From: an uncultured Agathobaculum sp. | Lineage (GTDB): Bacteria > Bacillota > Clostridia > Oscillospirales > Butyricicoccaceae | Direction of reading: 5' to 3' | Assembly (NCBI GenBank): GCA_944376955.1 | Contig: CALWEB010000080.1 | Coordinates: 1 to 12,644, forward strand | Length of the DNA stretch: 12,644 nt | Part shown: positions 6,562 to 12,644 of the stretch, piece by piece | Numbering within the stretch: the stretch's first letter is position 1 | How the letters are laid out: every line of letters begins with the position of its first letter | The notes under the pieces: generated by a model | What the model was told of the DNA's origin: nothing | The model's input: the letters and a program-made list of their open reading frames with translations, nothing else | Databases searched by the model: none | Program-made: the position numbers and the translations under genes

Positions 6562-6604
6562 GTGAACGGTGCACTCCGCCAATCACGCGAAGCGCACCGT
6601 TCAC
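6562..6604 (-). terminator. Long hairpin after the DUF4830-like gene (probable terminator, no U tract)
   Basis: An 18-pair stem: arms at 6562-6579 and 6587-6604, 7-base loop, two G-U pairs in the minus-strand RNA. It starts 12 bases after the stop codon of the gene at 6617-7120. The RNA then reads UGUGCAAUUCUACAAAAAAG, without the usual run of U, so it may work as a mRNA-stabilising 3' stem or a non-canonical terminator. Confidence 0.6.
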
Positions 6605-6616
6605 CAGTACTTTTGA

Positions 6617-7120
6617 TTACTCTGTTGGAGCAGTGGTTTCGGGCATTTCTGTGATGCCATGCACAAAACCGTCCGTCTCTGCGGAACTGATATCGGCCGC
6701 AATCAACTGATTGCGCCGAATGAGCAGGTTTGCGGTCACCCCTTCTTCCCCGGTTGGGTATTCGGTCAGCTCATAGGTATAGAGTGTGGCGCGCTTCCCC
6801 TGATAGGGCGCGAGATCCAACCCCTGTCCCAGCTGGATGGCATTGTATGCCTGATACGTATCGTCGAATGTTTTGGGGATCTGAACCTCGCGCTCACTGC
6901 GCGGCTCGGGGTTCACCTTCCACCCATAGCTCTCCAGCAGCGCCACGCGCTGCTCATTGTTTTTCAACTTGCTGTTCAAATCAATTTCCCCCGAAGCGGC
7001 CTGCGCATCCATCGTCTCCGCCATCGGCACAAACCATGTGACACCCAATACAAGAGCGCCCACCACGAGTACGCCCGCCACCACTTTTTTCACCGACACC
7101 TTGGCTGCAAAAACGATCAT
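6617..7120 (-). CDS. Membrane-anchored DUF4830-like protein of unknown function
   Basis: A 167-residue protein. Residues 9-32 form a single N-terminal hydrophobic segment (KKVVAGVLVVGALVLGVTWF), with no obvious cleavage motif, so the rest probably lies outside the membrane. The soluble part has NNEQRVALLESYGWKVNPEP, IPKTFDDTYQAYNAIQLGQG, DLAPYQGKRATLYTYEL and DGFVHGITEM. This pattern is what I recall of DUF4830, a small domain of Firmicutes with no assigned function; the assignment is from memory of the family. The tail is rich in Thr, Pro and Glu. The ATG at 7120 has GGAGGGG seven bases upstream. I see no convincing promoter between it and the fprA terminator, so it may depend on read-through or a weak promoter. 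A long hairpin follows the gene. Confidence 0.8.
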   Translation of the reverse strand: MIVFAAKVSVKKVVAGVLVVGALVLGVTWFVPMAETMDAQAASGEIDLNSKLKNNEQRVALLESYGWKVNPEPRSEREVQIPKTFDDTYQAYNAIQLGQGLDLAPYQGKRATLYTYELTEYPTGEEGVTANLLIRRNQLIAADISSAETDGFVHGITEMPETTAPTE

Positions 7121-7184
7121 GCTATCGCCCCTCCTGCTTTTGCTTTATCGTATGCAGGCAAACTGCCGGACAGAACCAAAAACA

Positions 7185-7224
7185 AACGCGCAGGACTGGA
7201 ACCTTTGTTCCAATCCCGCGCGTT
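7185..7224 (-). terminator. Intrinsic terminator of fprA
   Basis: In the minus direction a 17-pair stem (arms 7208-7224 and 7185-7201, two G-U pairs, 6-base loop) is followed by TGTTTTTGG, a U-rich tail. It begins 16 bases after the fprA stop codon. The two internal changes give G-U pairs only in the minus-strand RNA, which agrees with the direction of fprA. Confidence 0.88.
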
Positions 7225-7240
7225 GCAAAAAAATTCGTCT

Positions 7241-8446
7241 TTATCCTACAATCTGAGACGCGATTTCATCCGCCAGCGCCTCAAGCGCACCCAACTGATT
7301 GTCTGCCAGCGAGGACTTGAGCGCCACGGTGTTCTCCAGAATGGTCATGTTTTTCATGCCCTCCAGAATCGCCTTCATGTGACGACCGGAAACCGGTGCC
7401 CATGTTCCGTTCTCCAGCAGCGCTACCGTACGGTTTTGCAGGTTCAGCGCCTTGATGTCATGTAGGAATGCCTCCATACGCGGCTGCAAACCGCCGTTGT
7501 AGGTCGGCGCAGCCAGCACCAGATGGCTGCAGCGGAAGCTTTCCGCCACCAGCTCGGATACATCCGTACCGGATACGTCATACATGGTAATATTGTGTAC
7601 ACCCTTCTCAGCCAACATACTGGCCAGCACATTGGCGGCGTTCTCGGTATTGCCGTACATCGTGGCATAGGCGATCATGACACCCTTATCCTCCGGCTCG
7701 TAGGTGCTCCACTTCTGGTACTTCTCCATCAGCAGCCCCAGATTGCCGCGCCAGATCGGGCCATGCAGCGAGCATACCATTTCGATATCGAGCGCCGCAG
7801 CCTTCTTCAGCAGCGCCTGCACCTGCGCGCCGTATTTGCCGACGATATTGGTGTAATACCGCCGCGCATCATTCATCCAAACGCTGTCAAACACCAGTTC
7901 ATCATCAAAAACATTGCCAGCCAGTGCACCGAATGTACCAAACGCATCTGCCGAGAACAGGATTTTACTCGGCTCGTCATAGGTGACCATAACCTCCGGC
8001 CAATGCACCATCGGTGCCATCAGGAAGTGCAGCGTATGGCGGCCGGTAGAGAGCTTGTCCCCCTCCGCGACAATCAGCGCACGCTCCTTCATATCCTCGG
8101 CATAGAACTGCGCGAGCATACCCAGTGCCTTCGCACTGCAAACGATTTTCGCATCGGGATAGCGGTGCAGCAGCGCGACGATCATGCTGCAATGATCCGG
8201 CTCCATATGGTGGACCACCAGATAATCCAGCGGACGGCCCGCCAGTGCAGCGGATACATTTTCATAGAACTGACGGCTGATCGAGTCGTCCACCGTATCA
8301 AACAAAACCGTCTTTTCATCCAGCAGCAGATAGCTGTTATACGAAACGCCACGCGGGATCGGGAACAGGTTTTCAAACCGGCTCAGGCGGCGGTCACTTC
8401 CGCCGACATAAACGAGATCATCCTGGATCTTTCTGATCGTGTGCAT
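7241..8446 (-). CDS. fprA: Flavodiiron protein, FprA type (oxygen/NO reductase)
   Basis: A 401-residue class A flavodiiron protein. The N-terminal metallo-beta-lactamase-like domain (about 1-248) carries all diiron ligands: His80, Glu82, Asp84 and His85 (HHMEPDH), His148 (VHWPE), Asp167 (SADAF) and His228 (SLHGP). The C-terminal flavodoxin domain (about 255-401) binds FMN through IAYATMYGNTENAA and has APTYNGG further on. The enzyme reduces oxygen to water and/or NO to N2O in the cytoplasm, with electrons from rubredoxin or a similar carrier. It protects anaerobes during air exposure. No rubredoxin domain is fused and no rubredoxin or rubrerythrin gene is adjacent. The ATG at 8446 follows GGAGG by 9 bases. 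It is a single-gene unit with its own promoter (8482-8510) and terminator (7185-7224). Confidence 0.96.
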   Translation of the reverse strand: MHTIRKIQDDLVYVGGSDRRLSRFENLFPIPRGVSYNSYLLLDEKTVLFDTVDDSISRQFYENVSAALAGRPLDYLVVHHMEPDHCSMIVALLHRYPDAKIVCSAKALGMLAQFYAEDMKERALIVAEGDKLSTGRHTLHFLMAPMVHWPEVMVTYDEPSKILFSADAFGTFGALAGNVFDDELVFDSVWMNDARRYYTNIVGKYGAQVQALLKKAAALDIEMVCSLHGPIWRGNLGLLMEKYQKWSTYEPEDKGVMIAYATMYGNTENAANVLASMLAEKGVHNITMYDVSGTDVSELVAESFRCSHLVLAAPTYNGGLQPRMEAFLHDIKALNLQNRTVALLENGTWAPVSGRHMKAILEGMKNMTILENTVALKSSLADNQLGALEALADEIASQIVG

Positions 8447-8481
8447 CGCAAGAAACCTCCGTATTTTCTTGATTTGTTAAA

Positions 8482-8510
8482 ATTATATCATATATTCCGC
8501 CGTCCGTCTA
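8482..8510 (-). promoter_or_regulatory. Promoter of fprA (extended -10)
   Basis: The minus strand has an extended -10, TGA-TATAAT (box at 8482-8487), and a -35 TAGACG (8505-8510, four of six matches to consensus) with a 17-base spacer. The predicted start is near 8475, giving a leader of about 30 bases. It lies between the terminator of the upstream gene and the fprA ribosome binding site. Confidence 0.75.
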
Positions 8511-8535
8511 CCCTGCCGTGCGCTGCTAGGCAACA

Positions 8536-8565
8536 AAAAACCGGCTGCCGAAACAGCCGGTTTTT
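8536..8565. terminator. Intrinsic terminator after the EF-G paralogue (structure works in both directions)
   Basis: A perfect 12-base stem: AAAAACCGGCTG (8536-8547), 6-base loop, CAGCCGGTTTTT (8554-8565). On the minus strand it starts 15 bases after the EF-G stop codon and ends in TTTTTTG. It is flanked by A and T tracts on the respective sides, so it could terminate in either direction, but only the minus strand has a gene ending here. Confidence 0.92.
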
Positions 8566-8580
8566 GACAAAATCAATGGA

Positions 8581-10665
8581 TTATTCCTTATTGAGCGCAT
8601 CCAGCCTTGCCTTGTTCTCGGCAATGACCTTTTCCTGCACCTGCGCGGGTGCTTCGTCGTACCGTTCAAACTTCGAAACGAACGAACCGCGGCCCTGCGT
8701 CATCGAACGCAGTGTGATCGCGTAGTCGGACAGTTCTGCCATCGGGCACTCGGCCAGAATCTCCTGTTTACCGCCCTCGATCGGGTTCATGCCCATGATA
8801 CGACCGCGGCGTTTGTTCAGATCACCGATAACATCGCCCATGTAAGCGTCGGGTATAACGACCTTCATCGAGCACACTGGCTCAAGCAGAACCGGGCTTG
8901 CCTGCGGGATGCCCGCCTTGTACGCCAAACGCGCCGCCATCTTAAAGGACAACTCATTGGAGTCTACATCGTGGTACGAGCCGTCGAGCAGGGTGGCACG
9001 CAGGCCGACCAGCGGATAACCCGCCAGCACGCCGTGTTCCATCGCCTCGCGGATGCCCTTATCCACCGCCGGATGGAAGTTCTTCGGAACCGAACCGCCA
9101 AAGATCTTCTCCTCGAACAGGTAATCGCCCTCCGGATACGGTGCAAATTCCATCTTGACGTGACCGTACTGTCCATGGCCGCCAGACTGCTTCTTATGCT
9201 TGCCTTCGACCACAACCGTCTTGCGGATCTTCTCACGATACGGCACGATCGGCGGCGTGAGTGCCACTTCTACGCCGAACTTATCCTTGAGCTTGGAGCA
9301 GAGTACATCGAGATGGATGTCGCCTGCGCCCGAAATGGTATGCTGCTTGGTTTCCGGATTGAATTCGGTCTCAAAGGACGGATCCTCGTCGTGCAGACGA
9401 GCCAGACCTGCGGAGATCTTTTCTTCGGCACCCTTCACCTTGGGGGCAATGCCCTGCGTGTAGCACGGCGGCGCAAACTCAATCGGCTCGAGTTCGACCT
9501 TGCGCACGCTCAACGAAAGCGTATCACCGGTCTTGGTGGTAACCAGCTTGGAAACCGCACCGATATCGCCACAACCGACAACCGGCACTTCCGTGGTCTT
9601 TTTGCCACAGACCGTGTAGATGTGACCCATTTTTTCGTTGGCATCGGCACGCTTGTTGACCAATGTCATATCCTGCTTGACCTCGCCCGACATGACCTTG
9701 AAATAGGAGAACCGGCCGTACTGGTCGGCCACCGTCTTGAATACAAACGCGCAAGTCGAGCCGTTGGGCGTGCAGTTGATCTCGATCAGCTCACCCTTCT
9801 CGTCCTCACAGATTTCCACCGGCTTCTCGTCCGGGGACGGCATGTAGTCTGCAATGCCCTTCAGGAGCGCATAAGAACCGATACCGGTGACCGCAGTGCC
9901 GCAGAATTCCTGCTCGATAACCAAATCCTTGACGCCTTGGCGGATGCCGGCAATCAGCTCTTCATCCGAAAATTCCTCGCCCGCAAAGTAGCGCTCCATC
10001 AGCTCCTCGGACAACTCCGCGATGTTTTCGCAAAGCGCCGCGCGATGCTGGTCGATACGGTCCTTCATATCGTCCGGAATCGGGATCTCGACGCGCTTGT
10101 TTCCTTCCATGCGGTATGCCTTGCGGATCACGCAGTCTACAATGCCGACGGTATCGCGATTGCCCTCGAAAATCGGCACAACAACCGGCGCAACCGACAC
10201 ACCGAACTGCTTTTGCAGCTTATGCAGCGAGGTATAATAGTCGGAATTTTCCTCGTCGATTTTGGAGATGTAGAACATACGGGGCATAGAGCGTGCTTCA
10301 CAGCGCTCCCACGCCTTTTCCGTACCGACACCCGGGCCGGACTTGCCGGTGGCGATGATCAGTGCAGACTCTGCCACGCGCAGGGCACAGTTTACTTCGC
10401 TTTCGAAATCGAAGAAGCCAGGGGTGTCCAGCAGATTGATTTTGCAGCCGTTCCACTCGACCGGCGCGACAGCCGTCGAAATTGAGAACTGGCGCTTGAT
10501 TTCCTCAGGATCGAAATCGCAAACCGTGTTGCCGTCCGTGATCTTACCGACACGATCGGTTACACCGGCGATATTGAGCATACTTTCGACGAGCGAGGTC
10601 TTACCGTCGCCGCCGTGTCCCATCAGACATACGTTACGAATCTTATTAACCGGGTAATTGGCCAT
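8581..10665 (-). CDS. Elongation factor G paralogue (EF-G2-like) with altered GTPase motifs
   Basis: A 694-residue protein with the full EF-G domain order. The G domain has P-loop GHGGDGKTS (16-24), a switch I region EEIKRQFSIST (54-64) and DTPGFFDF (80-87). Two motifs differ from canonical EF-G. DTPGH is DTPGF, so the catalytic His of switch II is Phe84, and NKxD is SKID (134-137). Domains IV and V are well kept: QSGGHGQYGHV, GSYHDVDSNELSFKMA with the domain IV tip His, and GDVIGDLNKRRGRIMGMNP. EF-G moves tRNAs and mRNA through the ribosome. This paralogue class (Thermus EF-G-2 has DTPGY, as I recall) often coexists with a main fusA. The true role could be translocation under special conditions or ribosome recycling. 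The ATG at 10665 follows GGGGAG at a longish 12-base spacing. The promoter (10740-10768) overlaps an inverted repeat. Confidence 0.93.
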   Translation of the reverse strand: MANYPVNKIRNVCLMGHGGDGKTSLVESMLNIAGVTDRVGKITDGNTVCDFDPEEIKRQFSISTAVAPVEWNGCKINLLDTPGFFDFESEVNCALRVAESALIIATGKSGPGVGTEKAWERCEARSMPRMFYISKIDEENSDYYTSLHKLQKQFGVSVAPVVVPIFEGNRDTVGIVDCVIRKAYRMEGNKRVEIPIPDDMKDRIDQHRAALCENIAELSEELMERYFAGEEFSDEELIAGIRQGVKDLVIEQEFCGTAVTGIGSYALLKGIADYMPSPDEKPVEICEDEKGELIEINCTPNGSTCAFVFKTVADQYGRFSYFKVMSGEVKQDMTLVNKRADANEKMGHIYTVCGKKTTEVPVVGCGDIGAVSKLVTTKTGDTLSLSVRKVELEPIEFAPPCYTQGIAPKVKGAEEKISAGLARLHDEDPSFETEFNPETKQHTISGAGDIHLDVLCSKLKDKFGVEVALTPPIVPYREKIRKTVVVEGKHKKQSGGHGQYGHVKMEFAPYPEGDYLFEEKIFGGSVPKNFHPAVDKGIREAMEHGVLAGYPLVGLRATLLDGSYHDVDSNELSFKMAARLAYKAGIPQASPVLLEPVCSMKVVIPDAYMGDVIGDLNKRRGRIMGMNPIEGGKQEILAECPMAELSDYAITLRSMTQGRGSFVSKFERYDEAPAQVQEKVIAENKARLDALNKE

Positions 10666-10739
10666 ATTTGATAAACACTCCCCTGCCCGAGCCTTTTCTT
10701 GCGGGCGCTTTGTTAGCGGGAACGACTCCCTTATTTGTA

Positions 10740-10768
10740 ATTATACACTATTGCGCGTATGCGCGCAA
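10740..10768 (-). promoter_or_regulatory. Promoter of the EF-G paralogue gene
   Basis: Minus-strand -35 TTGCGC (10763-10768) and perfect -10 TATAAT (10740-10745) with a 17-base spacer. The predicted start is near 10733, giving a leader of about 68 bases. The -35 box and most of the spacer lie in an inverted repeat (10751-10768). Confidence 0.82.
10751..10768. repeat. Inverted repeat TTGCGCG-N4-CGCGCAA over the EF-G paralogue promoter
   Basis: Two perfect 7-base arms around TATG. One arm contains the whole -35 box and the other lies in the spacer. A dyad placed between the -35 and -10 boxes is the classical position for a repressor operator or a MerR-type activator. Nothing identifies the protein that would bind. 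Confidence 0.5.
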
Positions 10769-10829
10769 GCTGTTTTTTGTGCATTTTTCATGTACCTATT
10801 CGATTCACCTCCGTCCCAATCCGGATGAC

Positions 10830-10841
10830 AAAAAATTTTTT
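10830..10841. other. A6T6 tract in the divergent intergenic region
   Basis: AAAAAATTTTTT followed by ATTTTTTT, in the 267-base region between the EF-G paralogue and the plus-strand small ORF. Phased A and T tracts bend DNA and can act as UP-like elements. It is about 62 bases upstream of the EF-G -35 box and 92 bases before the small ORF, so a role is uncertain. Confidence 0.35.
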
Positions 10842-10932
10842 ATTTTTTTCTGTTTTGCTGTCACAAAATGCGGACCGCAAACGTTTATATAGTGTAAGGA
10901 GTTTCATCCAACATGCAAAGGAGGGAATCATC

Positions 10933-11019
10933 GTGACACGTGCTTATCTTGCGACTGCGGCAGCCGTATTGGCGGTTGCGCTTGCTGTTTTTTCGGTGGT
11001 TTCCATCCTGCCCGTATGA
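10933..11019 (+). CDS. Small ORF for a 28-residue hydrophobic (single membrane span) peptide
   Basis: A plus-strand ORF with a GTG start. AAAGGAGG lies 8 bases upstream, one of the best ribosome binding sites in the window. The product starts MTRAYLATAAAV, continues LAVALAVFSVVSIL and ends PV: a short basic N-terminus and one hydrophobic stretch from about residue 5 to 27, long enough to span the membrane. A 7-codon ORF (ATG at 10913, product MQREESS) ends in TGA overlapping the GTG as GTGA and contains the ribosome binding site, so the two may be translationally coupled. A strong bidirectional terminator follows 65 bases later. A weak -10 (TATATA, 10886-10891) without a good -35 is the only promoter signal seen. 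I recognise no family. It may be a small membrane regulator, a toxin-like peptide, or chance. No antisense antitoxin RNA is evident. Confidence 0.5.
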   Translation: MTRAYLATAAAVLAVALAVFSVVSILPV

Positions 11020-11084
11020 CTTTTTCTCTCTCTCTTTTTTACCGCCCCGGGCGGATCTTCTCCCACCTCTGTTGCCCTCAAGGC

Positions 11085-11125
11085 AAAAAAGCAGGTCCGG
11101 ACGAACAGTCCGGACCTGCTTTTTT
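11085..11125. terminator. Strong bidirectional intrinsic terminator
   Basis: A perfect 18-base stem (11085-11102 and 11108-11125) around GAACA, with six A at one end and six T at the other, so both RNA strands form a GC-rich hairpin with a U tract. It ends the minus-strand gene at 11149 and, from the other side, the plus-strand small ORF at 10933-11019. Convergent use supports transcription of the small ORF. Confidence 0.95.
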
Positions 11126-11148
11126 ACTTTTCAGTTACTTTTCCTGTT

Positions 11149-12644
11149 TTAATGGGTTTGCTGGGTGATGATAAACACCGGAATATACCAGATCAGCAAA
11201 TACAGCAGCAAATTCATCACCGGCAGCGCATCCACGACGTTCTGCGACACCAGATAGGAAACAATCAGCATTCCGCAAATGCCCGCAAACGCACCAAGCG
11301 TCAATGCCGAGCGCACTGCCCCGGCCAGCTTGTCTGCGCAGCGCAGCACTTGCACAAAAGCCCCTGCCCCCTCGCGTGTCAGGATTGCCGCAGGCGCGTC
11401 CCCCTCGGAATACATGGGGTCAAGCAGCCGCGCCACACCGGCCGGATCGGGCTGATCGGCAAAGCCACGGCGCAAGTCAAATTCTTCCTCCACCATCGCA
11501 GGCGAGATATTGAAATCCCGCACCGCCAGCACCGCATTCATATGCATACGGCGCATCATGCGCATAGCGCGGTAAGTATGCTTGGTCGGCTGGTAACGCA
11601 GCGTCAGCACGCCCGCCAACGCTTGATCCACCACCAGATATGAGCAAACCTGTTCCCCCTGACCGGACGGAATACGGATGCCCATTTTCACCATCAGTGC
11701 CGCCGTGCCCAAGACCACATGGCTTGTGCCAATATCGCCCGTCAAGCCACCCTCTACCTCCTGCACATTGCGTGCAGCAAGCGTGACGCCATAGCGTTCG
11801 CGTGTGGCATCCGTCAGCACACGCCCCAGCTCCAGACCAGCCGCATCAGCCAGCGCCGCCGCGCAGGCAAGCACCTTGTCATCCGACAGTCGTCCCAGAT
11901 TCTGCAGGGACTCCAGACTGATCGAACCGGACGGGAACAGCTCGTTTTCGGTCAGCACGACCTCCTCCGTGCCGCGTAGCAGATTGGCCTGCCGCGCCCC
12001 CGCAATCGCCGCACCAGAAGCCAGCAGACGGCGGGATACATTCTTATAGCTTGCACCAAACGCACAGATCAGGCCGAGCGGCGCTGAAACCGACAGGATC
12101 GCAGAAAATGCCCAGAAAAAGCGCACCGGTTCCCCGCGGCCGACCGAAGCGAGCAGCGCGAAAATAATAGACACCGCCAATGCGACCGGCACATAAATCA
12201 TGGAGAAGCGGTCCACGGTATCCGGCCGTTCCATCTCAATCAAAAATGCCTTTTCCTGATGCAGCGGGCCTTTGACCGCGCGGCAGGCATCGTCCGTTGC
12301 GTCATAATGACTGTAAATCGCCGCTGGCTGCTCTGCCGAGCAGATCGCCTGATAAGCGCGTGCACGTGCCGCAAAGCGTCCGCGTTCTTCGCGCATCGCA
12401 GCATACAGCATCAATATGCTGACCGCCAGATACGGCACCGATACCCCAGACTGGTTGTCAAACACGATAATGGAAGCGCCGTGCAGCAGTGCCGCGAGCA
12501 CCGCGAACGACACAAGTGAAGCGCGGTCCGGCATACCGTGCAGCAGGTTGTAAAAGCCCATGCCAAATACGTCAATGCTAATAAACAGCGCAATGAATTG
12601 CAGCAGAAGCAACACCCCGATACCGATGGTCGGGTTTTCCACCG
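11149..12644 (-). CDS. Degenerate P-type ATPase-like membrane protein (N-terminus outside window)
   Basis: 497 residues are visible from a possible GTG at 12642; the frame is open to the edge, so the true start is probably outside. The layout is that of a P1B metal ATPase. Helices lie at about 8-28, 42-62 and 68-84, then an actuator-like region, paired helices at 144-168 and 174-197, a cytoplasmic part (about 200-440), and helices at 445-465 and 472-492. VDRFSMIYVPVALA before helix 144-168 is typical of the family. Key motifs are lost. The CPC site reads SAPLG (185-189), the DKTGT site reads TENELFPSG (231-239), TGDN reads VRDFN and no GDGxND is found. It should neither form the phospho-aspartate nor pump ions. 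It may be a regulatory or scaffold pseudoenzyme. No frameshift or stop interrupts the frame, so it is a maintained gene. The terminator at 11085-11125 follows. Confidence 0.72.
   Translation of the reverse strand, partial: VENPTIGIGVLLLLQFIALFISIDVFGMGFYNLLHGMPDRASLVSFAVLAALLHGASIIVFDNQSGVSVPYLAVSILMLYAAMREERGRFAARARAYQAICSAEQPAAIYSHYDATDDACRAVKGPLHQEKAFLIEMERPDTVDRFSMIYVPVALAVSIIFALLASVGRGEPVRFFWAFSAILSVSAPLGLICAFGASYKNVSRRLLASGAAIAGARQANLLRGTEEVVLTENELFPSGSISLESLQNLGRLSDDKVLACAAALADAAGLELGRVLTDATRERYGVTLAARNVQEVEGGLTGDIGTSHVVLGTAALMVKMGIRIPSGQGEQVCSYLVVDQALAGVLTLRYQPTKHTYRAMRMMRRMHMNAVLAVRDFNISPAMVEEEFDLRRGFADQPDPAGVARLLDPMYSEGDAPAAILTREGAGAFVQVLRCADKLAGAVRSALTLGAFAGICGMLIVSYLVSQNVVDALPVMNLLLYLLIWYIPVFIITQQTH

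Noticed and set aside
7121..7184. A promoter for the DUF4830-like gene (TACGAT as -10)
   Set aside because: The best -35 at 17 bases is TTCTGT, with too few consensus matches to support a call.
7523..8725. A 400-codon plus-strand open frame
   Set aside because: It is antisense to fprA and crosses the fprA promoter and the EF-G terminator, and it shows no recognisable domain.
8971..10485. A 504-codon plus-strand open frame
   Set aside because: It is antisense to the EF-G paralogue, has no ribosome binding site, and the product is a low-complexity His/Arg/Leu-rich chain typical of a shadow frame in GC-rich coding DNA.
10800..10932. A possible non-coding RNA or riboswitch before the small ORF
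   Set aside because: The region is mostly A/T tracts with no nested helices or known aptamer pattern that I could recognise.
11020..11060. A pyrimidine-rich run followed by a CCGCC/GGCGG mini-palindrome, considered as a terminator for the small ORF
   Set aside because: The stem is only 5 bases and no U tract follows it; the perfect 18-base stem at 11085-11125 is a far better terminator.
1..12644. CRISPR arrays, tRNAs, insertion sequences or prophage genes
   Set aside because: No regularly spaced repeats, cloverleaf sequences, transposase motifs or terminal repeats were seen.

Overview
The window looks like chromosomal DNA from an anaerobic, moderately GC-rich member of the Clostridia. Oscillospiraceae or Butyricicoccaceae is my best guess, not a proven placement. 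The clues are strong AGGAGG-type ribosome binding sites, vegetative promoters of the TTGACA/TATAAT type, an ftsE-ftsX-M23 peptidase-S41 protease cluster typical of Firmicutes, a DUF4830-like protein and an FprA-type flavodiiron protein of strict anaerobes. I see no phage, insertion sequence, CRISPR array, tRNA or rRNA. Every gene is on the minus strand except one tiny plus-strand ORF, so the text follows transcription from right to left.

Right end (11149-12644): a long membrane protein that runs off the window. It has the layout of a heavy-metal (P1B) P-type ATPase but lacks the phosphorylated Asp motif, the CPC metal site and the GDGxND motif, so it looks like a pseudo-ATPase. It shares a strong bidirectional terminator (11085-11125) with a plus-strand ORF for a 28-residue hydrophobic peptide (10933-11019). 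Divergent from that peptide is an EF-G paralogue (8581-10665) with altered GTPase motifs, behind a good promoter that overlaps an inverted repeat.

Middle (5684-8446): fprA (oxygen or NO detoxification) with its own promoter and terminator, then a membrane-anchored DUF4830-like protein, then an RsuA-family 16S rRNA pseudouridine synthase behind a repeat-containing upstream region.

Left (1-5491): a CdaR/PucR-type transcription regulator, then a compact cell-envelope operon. FtsE and FtsX (overlapping ATGA) form the ABC-type complex that gates cell-wall hydrolysis at division. The next gene encodes a secreted coiled-coil M23 peptidase with all zinc ligands, the likely hydrolase worked by FtsEX. 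Last comes a CtpA/CtpB-type S41 protease. The operon promoter is nested in the terminator of the upstream gene. Beyond the operon, greA starts from a near-perfect sigma-A promoter and runs off the left edge.

Most genes have their own promoter and terminator, so apart from the ftsEX operon this is a row of single-gene housekeeping units. The least ordinary items are the degenerate P-type ATPase, the EF-G paralogue, the 28-residue peptide and the nested ftsE promoter/terminator.
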